From: Anaerolineae bacterium
GTDB taxonomy: Bacteria; Chloroflexota; Anaerolineae; DRVO01
Assembly (NCBI GenBank): GCA_012719195.1
Contig: JAAYAV010000257.1
Location: 1-5,435, forward strand
Length of the DNA stretch: 5,435 nt
Direction of reading: 5' to 3'
Shown here piece after piece: positions 1 through 4,305 of the stretch (positions within the stretch are counted from its first letter, which is position 1; every line of letters begins with the position of its first letter). The notes under the pieces were generated by a model, which worked only from the letters and a program-made list of their open reading frames with translations, did no database searches and had not been told where the DNA came from. Both the position numbers and the translations under genes were made by a program.

Positions 1-1
1 G

Positions 2-127
2 GCCGATCCGTCGGCGGCGACCGCTCTGGGAAGGGCCGCACGAGAACGGGTGCTGGCGCAGTACACCCAGTCCAGAATCGCCGCCCAGACGGCCGCTCTC
101 TACGAGGGGATCACAAGGCGGCGCTGA
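2..127 (+). CDS. Glycosyltransferase family 4-like protein, C-terminal fragment
   Basis: The frame is open from the window edge to a TGA at 125-127 and gives 41 residues; the start lies outside the window. The residues read like the closing helix of GT-B fold, GT4-type glycosyltransferases: a 'LGRAARERVLAQYT' stretch (small residues, then RERV and an aromatic), followed by 'IAAQTAALYEGI'. In that family this C-terminal helix crosses back to pack on the N-terminal domain, after the nucleotide-sugar binding site. Such enzymes transfer sugars from activated donors in glycan, glycolipid or exopolysaccharide synthesis. The donor-binding residues are not in the window, so substrate and activity cannot be judged. 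Its last 28 bases overlap the 3' end of the convergent minus-strand gene. The call rests on a short tail and could be wrong in family detail. Confidence 0.6.
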   Translation, partial: ADPSAATALGRAARERVLAQYTQSRIAAQTAALYEGITRRR

Positions 128-894
128 GGTCGGAGGCGGAGGGCCCACCAGCAGGCGATGGCGGTCACCCCGGCCAGCCCGAGCAGGCCCAACCAGGGCT
201 GGAGGTAGACGGTGCCCAGAAGCAGCGACGCCTGCCCAATAGTGTGCAGGGCCCCCGCATAGAAGAGCCAGGCTCGGCGCGCGCGGGAGAACACCTGCAG
301 AACCAGCACTGACAGCCCCGTCTGCAGCCCCACCATGGTGGCGCTCTCCGCCCCCTGGAGGAACGGCCGCCACACTGCCATGCTCGCCAACTCTCGCTGT
401 TCCGCCAGGAACTCCACTGCCTCACGCGCTGTCATGCCCAGGGCGAAAGGGCTGATCTGGGAGAGGAGGAGGTAGTTGCCCAGGCGCACCAGCGTCGGCA
501 GCGCCACCAGGAAGATCGCTTGCAAGCCGCCGAAGCCAAGCCCGAACAGAACCGCCCGCGACCAGGTGCGCCGCACCCCCCGGAACAACAGCCGCAGCCC
601 GAGGTAGCGTCCCGTCTGCTCCACCGTGGCCGTGAGCAGTGCCAGCGCCAGTGCCCAGATGGCCAGCCCGGACGTGGTCTGCGCCCAATCCTTTCCGGAA
701 GCCCAGCGGCTCGCCCAATCCACCACCGGAAGCAGCACCAGCAGGCCGGCGACGGCGAAGGTCACAGTGCCGAAGACGAAATCATCCCATCCCAGCTGCA
801 ACCAGCGGCGCGTCCGCTGGGCGAAGAGCAGCGGCAAACCCGCCTCCAGCAGCATGGCGGCCAACAGCGAAAGGACTAGCGGGGCGCGAATCAA
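100..894 (-). CDS. YhfC-like polytopic membrane protein, probably catalytically degenerate
   Basis: 264 residues with about seven hydrophobic stretches (roughly 4-24, 37-58, 75-92, 112-135, 186-201, 206-228, 232-252). Layout and local motifs resemble the YhfC family of putative intramembrane metalloproteases related to CPBP/CAAX proteases. 'VEQTGRYLGLR' (91-101) matches the EExxRY element. 'GLGFGGLQAI' (118-127) sits where I expect GHGGxEA, 'GLQTGLSVLVLQ' (189-200) where I expect an H-x-x-L-S helix, and 'ALHTIG' (215-220) matches the last histidine element. E92, R96 and H217 are kept. The expected histidine at 121 is Phe, the glutamate at 125 is Gln and the histidine at 191 is Gln, so metal binding looks lost. 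The start is TTG at 894: a stop codon lies two codons upstream in frame and GGAG lies 10 nt upstream. It is the last gene of the four-gene operon, 35 nt after the GerW-like gene. The family assignment is from memory and moderate. Confidence 0.7.
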   Translation of the reverse strand: MIRAPLVLSLLAAMLLEAGLPLLFAQRTRRWLQLGWDDFVFGTVTFAVAGLLVLLPVVDWASRWASGKDWAQTTSGLAIWALALALLTATVEQTGRYLGLRLLFRGVRRTWSRAVLFGLGFGGLQAIFLVALPTLVRLGNYLLLSQISPFALGMTAREAVEFLAEQRELASMAVWRPFLQGAESATMVGLQTGLSVLVLQVFSRARRAWLFYAGALHTIGQASLLLGTVYLQPWLGLLGLAGVTAIACWWALRLRPQRRLVIPS

Positions 895-904
895 CTTTCA
901 CGAT

Positions 905-908
905 CTCC
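905..908 (-). promoter_or_regulatory. Ribosome binding site for the YhfC-like gene
   Basis: On the minus strand GGAG lies 10 nt before the TTG at 894. This spacing is slightly long but usable. It helps to decide the unusual TTG start, since the only in-frame codons between it and a TGA stop are AAG and the TTG itself. The next ATG, at residue 14, has no such site and would cut into the first membrane helix. Confidence 0.5.
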
Positions 909-916
909 AGCCACTA

Positions 917-929
917 CCGGTCCGGTCCG
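917..929. repeat. Short tandem CCGGT repeat in operon spacer
   Basis: The 35-nt gap between the GerW-like and YhfC-like genes holds CCGGT twice followed by CCG, a 2.6-copy 5-bp tandem. It is self-complementary in part (ACCGGT at 916-921), so a small stem could form in the transcript just before the ribosome binding site of the last gene. It may be only a low-complexity GC-rich stretch. Confidence 0.3.
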
Positions 930-1277
930 CTACGTATCTCGTCCGCGGACCAGCCACCATCCCAGGGATGCACCCAAGCCTGCGGCCACGCCGGCCACCA
1001 CCGACGCCACCAGTTGTGATCGCGTCGGCGATAACCGCACCCCGCGCTCGTCTACCGTCAGTAGCGCCACCGACATCGACTTGGCTCCCTCCGTTGGGTC
1101 GGGTAGGCGGGTGACGTCTCCCTTCCCGGTCCCATCCACGGCGGCGGTGCGTTGCACCCACACGTCGCCGACCGGGATGACGGTCCGCCCCTGCTCCGCG
1201 CGAGGTTCACCGAACGCCAGCCGCACCAGGCCGGCGTGCTTGAAGTCTTCCACCCAGCGGAAGAGCAACTCGACCAC
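930..1277 (-). CDS. GerW/YtfJ-like (Spore_YtfJ) protein with C-terminal membrane helix
   Basis: 115 residues from a GTG at 1277, which overlaps the TAG of the upstream gene by one base (TAGTG) and has GGAG 7 nt upstream. Residues 22-41 ('FGEPRAEQGRTVIPVGDVWV') match the core of the GerW/YtfJ sporulation family, whose members carry a FGEP-x(4,6)-G-[KR]-T-[VI]-IPV signature. Residues 68-84 ('MSVALLTVDERGVRLSP') match its second half. The glycine-rich loop typical between the two (GFGAGGG-like) is missing; residues 43-67 are a polar linker instead. Residues 89-110 form one membrane helix with a glycine zipper (G96, G100, G102, G106) and a short basic tail, so it is probably a tail-anchored protein with the GerW domain outside the bilayer. 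In Bacillus GerW is needed for spore germination, but homologues occur in non-sporulating bacteria and the role here is unknown. Confidence 0.78.
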   Translation of the reverse strand: MVELLFRWVEDFKHAGLVRLAFGEPRAEQGRTVIPVGDVWVQRTAAVDGTGKGDVTRLPDPTEGAKSMSVALLTVDERGVRLSPTRSQLVASVVAGVAAGLGASLGWWLVRGRDT

Positions 1278-1624
1278 TAGCCTTCTCCCCGCGCCTGTGT
1301 CGCATTCCGAGAGTGATGCCTTAGCCAGATTAGGACGGCCGTCACGGCCATCACCGTAGCGGCCCCGGCAAGCATCGGCCAGAGCGTACGCGTCCATAGG
1401 CGCAAGTAGCGCCGCCGACCGCCCGGCTCGGTGACGCGCACCCCCACCGGCCGCACCCAAGCTTCCGCCCAAGCTCGCCCACGCGCCTCTCCCGTCATGG
1501 GCACTAACACTCGCCCCTTGGCGCCGCGGAGCACCCATGCGACCGGTTCCAGCCGGTAGCCGCGGACGAAGTACGGCCTTCCGGTCGCTCGCTCCAACAC
1601 CCACGGACCCAGGCCGAATCTCAC
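1277..1624 (-). CDS. Hypothetical 115-aa protein with one C-terminal membrane helix
   Basis: I do not recognise the family. The GTG start at 1624 overlaps the TGA of the preceding nucleotidyltransferase gene by 4 nt (GTGA) and has GGAGG 6 nt upstream. Both support the start and imply translational coupling. Residues 1-75 are soluble, rich in Arg, Trp, Gly and Val, with alternating hydrophobic residues ('YFVRGYRLEPVAWVLRG' at 18-34, 'WVRPVGVRVTEPGGRRRYL' at 56-74) suggesting a small beta-rich domain. Residues 82-101 form one strongly hydrophobic helix, followed by a basic tail with two adjacent histidines. Arg-rich 70-79 before the helix and Arg/His after it make topology uncertain. Its length and layout mirror the next gene. 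The downstream start overlaps its stop by one base, so the two are probably made together and may work as a pair. Confidence 0.75.
   Translation of the reverse strand: MRFGLGPWVLERATGRPYFVRGYRLEPVAWVLRGAKGRVLVPMTGEARGRAWAEAWVRPVGVRVTEPGGRRRYLRLWTRTLWPMLAGAATVMAVTAVLIWLRHHSRNATQARGEG
1285..1288 (-). promoter_or_regulatory. Ribosome binding site for the GerW-like gene
   Basis: GGAG on the minus strand lies 7 nt before the GTG at 1277, inside the last codons of the upstream gene. It decides the GTG start over a much longer reading of the same frame that continues upstream to 1661 through the neighbouring gene. Confidence 0.65.
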
Positions 1625-4230
1625 TGGTCTCCTCCATCAGGGGGCCATTCCACGCGGCCACCTGCGAGCCAACGGCGCGCCAGCCGTTCCTCCTCCGCCC
1701 GCCCCGTCACCTGCCCGTCCAGCACGGCGTCCCGCAGCGTTTTCAGGACCTCGCCGAACAGGGGACCGGGACGGTACCCCCACTCCCGAAAGTCGGAGCC
1801 GGACACCTGAGGCTGCACCCAGCGCCACTCCCCGCGGTAGCGCTGCACCCTCTCTCGAGCCAGGTCGTTGTCGGCCAGCGAGTAGGCGGCCAGCAGCCCG
1901 GCCTCATCGTGGGCTTCCAGCAGGCTGCACACCCGGCTGGGCGGCACATCGAGCTCGGACAAGTCCCGCACAGCCTGACGCAGCCGGGGAGTCAGGGTGA
2001 GCGAGCGCGTCACCGGCCGGGGCAGCCTGAGCCGCTCGGTGATGGTGAGAATATCTTCGTCTGTGGCCTCCCAGACCAGCATCGTCAGGTAGGTGCGCGG
2101 CAAATCCGACCGCTCCACCCCGAAGTGGGAGGCCTCGTCCCGCGCCTGGCTCATGTCTCCCAGCAGCCGCGGCGAGAGCTCGACGTTGCCTAGAACCTGC
2201 TGCAATATCCCGAAACGCTGGAGACGAAGCAGGGCCCGCTCCGGTGCCTGTTCGTCCAGGATCAGCATCAGCTCGGCCGCCACCCTCTCGCCCGACGTTC
2301 GACCGAGCAGGTCGGCGGCGTCGTCTATCAGTTCGGCGGTACGCGGCTCGATGCGGAAGCCTAGGCGCGCCTCCAGGCGCACGGCGCGCAGCACGCGCGT
2401 TGGGTCCTCCACGAAAGAGAGGCTGTGGAGCACCCGGATCAGCCCCTGATCCAGGTCCCGCAGGCCGCCGAAGAAATCCAGCACCTCGCCCAGGCGACCC
2501 GGGTTCATCGCGATCGCCAGCGTGTTGATGGTGAAGTCGCGCCGGTGGAGATCCTGCTTGATGGAACTACGCTCCACGATCGGCAGCGCCGACGGGCGCT
2601 CGTAGAACTCGGTTCGGGCGGTGGCGAAGTCGATGTGCTCGGGCAAATGGTCGGCCGGCGCGCCGTCGGGTCCACGCTCCAGGAGCCACTTGGCGGTACC
2701 GAAGCGCCGGTGACAGCGCACCTGACCGCCCAGTTCGGCCTGCACCGCCTGAGCGAGAGCGATGGCGTCCCCCTCAACCACGAAGTCCAAGTCGAGATTG
2801 GGGAAGCCGAGCAGGAGGTCGCGCACGAAGCCGCCGACGGCGTAGATGTTGTAGCCCTGTGCGTCCGCCAAGTCCGCAACCCGCTGGATGAGGTGCCACA
2901 GCGTCTCAGGCAAGGCCTGCTCCAGGCGCTCCAGCACCCGCGGTGGACGGGTCGCCCCTCTCTCCTCGGCGGCCCAGAGCTTGATCAGGTCGGTCCGCGT
3001 GACGATGCCGATGACGCGCCCATCCTCGACGACAGGGACCTGGCCGATGTCGTGCTCGGTCATGAGGCGCTGCACCTCGCGCACGCCGGTTTCCGGAGTA
3101 ACGCTTACCCCCTGGGCGCGCATGTAGACGCGCACCGGCGCCCGGTCCAGCTCGTGGTGCATGGCGCGGTCGATCTCGCGCCGGGTGATTATGCCCACCA
3201 ACCTCTCTCCGTCCACCACCGGAAAGCCCTCATGACCGTAGCGCTGCATGAGCGCCGCGGCTTGGGCAACGCGCGTGTCGGGCGCCAGGACGTGTACTCC
3301 GTAGGACATGATCTGCCTCACGGTGGTGCTCGGCTCCACCGCCAGAGGAAGGTACTCGCGCAGCTCCGTCGTTAGCTCCGTCAGGTCGCGACCCCGCACC
3401 AGGGCCGCCGAGGCGCGCGCGTGTCCCCCGCCGCCGAAGTGACGGGCCACCCGCCCCACATTGATGGTGCCCTTCTCGCTGCGCGCTACCATCTGGATGT
3501 GGTCCGTCATCTGCACCAGCAGGAAGAGCGCCTGCGGCTCGTACAGGTCCATGAGGCGATGGGCGAGCACGCTGATCTCCTCGACGTAGGAGTCCGCCTG
3601 GGACGCGGCCACGGCCACCACCACGCCCTCTACCTCGAACGTCTCGACGCTCTGAGCCAGCAAGGAGTACAATTCTCTCTGCTCGTCGGTTAGGGGATAG
3701 CTAAGGTAGCGGCCGGCAATCTCCAGGTTCGCGCCCATCTGCAGCAACCGGGCCGCCGCGATCAGGTCCCGGGGCGTGGTTCCAGCGTACGTGAGCCCCC
3801 CGGTGTCCTCGTAGATGCCCAGCACGAACAGCGTCGCCTCCAGAGGGTCCACGGCCACCCCGGCTTCCAACATCCGCTCCACCAGGACGGTGGTCACGCT
3901 ACCGGTGGTCTCCAGTTCGTAGGTTGCATTGGGCAGTCGCTCGTCCATACTATGATGGTCAATCACTACGTGCTGGGTAAGGTCGTCAATGCCCCTGAGT
4001 TGAGGCGGATTCTGGGTATCCACCAGGATGAGCCGCTCGACTCTCTCACGAGGGAGGTCAGCCGGGCTGTGCAGGGGCAAACGATCCTGGTACAGTGAAT
4101 GGAAGGCGCGAACGTTGCGGTTCATCTGGTAGGGCACAACGGCCAGAGCAGAGGGGAACAGCCTCGCGGCCGCCACGAGCGCCGAGAAGCCATCGAAGTC
4201 AGTATTCTCGTGGGTGGCGATCAGGTCCAT
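1621..4230 (-). CDS. DHH/DHHA1-CBS-CBS-tRNA nucleotidyltransferase fusion (class II CCA/CC-adding enzyme)
   Basis: 869 residues. Residues 1-295 are a DHH phosphoesterase with its metal ligands visible: H7, D11 and D13 ('THENTDFDG'), D71 ('LVDTQ'), D91-H92-H93 and D142 ('YEDTGG'), then DHHA1 with 'FGGGGHARASAA' at 265-276. Two CBS domains follow (about 303-358 and 364-420); the second keeps the T-x-x-D ribose-binding pattern (T411, D414), the first has Glu at that place. Residues 455-869 are a class II nucleotidyltransferase: 'AVGGFVRDLLLG' (464-475), the D480-x-D482 metal pair, 'RFGTAKW' (509-515), 'RRDFTIN' (563-569) and the E608-D609-x-x-R612 nucleotide template. No poly(A)-polymerase signature is seen, so it should add CCA, or part of it, to tRNA 3' ends in the cytoplasm. 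The ATG at 4230 is chosen because DHH motif I follows at once and a promoter ends 6 nt upstream. First gene of the operon. Confidence 0.92.
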   Translation of the reverse strand: MDLIATHENTDFDGFSALVAAARLFPSALAVVPYQMNRNVRAFHSLYQDRLPLHSPADLPRERVERLILVDTQNPPQLRGIDDLTQHVVIDHHSMDERLPNATYELETTGSVTTVLVERMLEAGVAVDPLEATLFVLGIYEDTGGLTYAGTTPRDLIAAARLLQMGANLEIAGRYLSYPLTDEQRELYSLLAQSVETFEVEGVVVAVAASQADSYVEEISVLAHRLMDLYEPQALFLLVQMTDHIQMVARSEKGTINVGRVARHFGGGGHARASAALVRGRDLTELTTELREYLPLAVEPSTTVRQIMSYGVHVLAPDTRVAQAAALMQRYGHEGFPVVDGERLVGIITRREIDRAMHHELDRAPVRVYMRAQGVSVTPETGVREVQRLMTEHDIGQVPVVEDGRVIGIVTRTDLIKLWAAEERGATRPPRVLERLEQALPETLWHLIQRVADLADAQGYNIYAVGGFVRDLLLGFPNLDLDFVVEGDAIALAQAVQAELGGQVRCHRRFGTAKWLLERGPDGAPADHLPEHIDFATARTEFYERPSALPIVERSSIKQDLHRRDFTINTLAIAMNPGRLGEVLDFFGGLRDLDQGLIRVLHSLSFVEDPTRVLRAVRLEARLGFRIEPRTAELIDDAADLLGRTSGERVAAELMLILDEQAPERALLRLQRFGILQQVLGNVELSPRLLGDMSQARDEASHFGVERSDLPRTYLTMLVWEATDEDILTITERLRLPRPVTRSLTLTPRLRQAVRDLSELDVPPSRVCSLLEAHDEAGLLAAYSLADNDLARERVQRYRGEWRWVQPQVSGSDFREWGYRPGPLFGEVLKTLRDAVLDGQVTGRAEEERLARRWLAGGRVEWPPDGGDQ
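1629..1635 (-). promoter_or_regulatory. Ribosome binding site for the 115-aa membrane protein gene
   Basis: GGAGGAG on the minus strand lies within the last codons of the nucleotidyltransferase gene. Its GGAGG part is 6 nt from the GTG at 1624. This is the strongest Shine-Dalgarno sequence in the operon, and it fixes the GTG that overlaps the upstream stop. Confidence 0.7.
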
Positions 4231-4236
4231 GCATCC

Positions 4237-4265
4237 ATTATGTAGCCGGCCGGTCCCGGCGACAA
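4237..4265 (-). promoter_or_regulatory. Sigma-70-like promoter of the operon, probably leaderless
   Basis: On the minus strand a TTGTCG element (4265-4260, 4 of 6 to the -35 consensus) and a CATAAT element (4242-4237, 5 of 6 to the -10 consensus) are separated by exactly 17 nt. The usual start point, about 7 nt past the -10 box, falls on or next to the A of the ATG at 4230. No convincing Shine-Dalgarno lies between the -10 box and the ATG, so the first gene is probably translated from a leaderless mRNA. The 17-nt spacer is almost all G+C and contains a CCGGCCGG palindrome at 4246-4253. A promoter in this place also argues against the longer reading frame up to 4314. Confidence 0.6.
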
Positions 4266-4292
4266 CCACCGCCGACCCACCTCGCTCGGCTG

Positions 4293-4297
4293 AGGAG
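4293..4297 (+). promoter_or_regulatory. Ribosome binding site for the glycoside hydrolase gene
   Basis: AGGAG (within GAGGAGAG) lies 8 nt before the ATG at 4306. It supports that start and so the N-terminal membrane anchor, rather than the internal ATG at residue 49. Confidence 0.65.
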
Positions 4298-4305
4298 AGC
4301 CACAG

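Noticed and set aside
626..1114. Plus-strand frames over the YhfC-like and GerW-like genes
   Set aside because: Pro/Ser/Arg-rich shadow translations without motifs; the minus-strand frames give clear membrane helices and family signatures.
1278..1661. Upstream half of a 243-codon minus-strand frame that contains the GerW-like gene
   Set aside because: It overlaps the well-supported 115-aa gene in another frame and has Arg/Gly/Ala-rich shadow composition. The GTG at 1277 has a good ribosome binding site and the family match starts after it.
1537..2193. 218-codon plus-strand frame across the end of the nucleotidyltransferase gene
   Set aside because: Shadow frame antisense to two supported genes; Pro/Arg/Gln-rich with no recognisable domain.
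2425..3375. 316-codon plus-strand frame opposite the nucleotidyltransferase gene
   Set aside because: It is antisense to a gene with full domain matches. Its composition is that expected from the complement of GC-rich codons, and no motif or ribosome binding site was seen.
4245..4260. GC palindrome in the divergent gap as an operator or terminator
   Set aside because: CCGGCCGG is only 8 bp, has no T tract, and lies in the promoter spacer of a GC-rich genome where such words are common.
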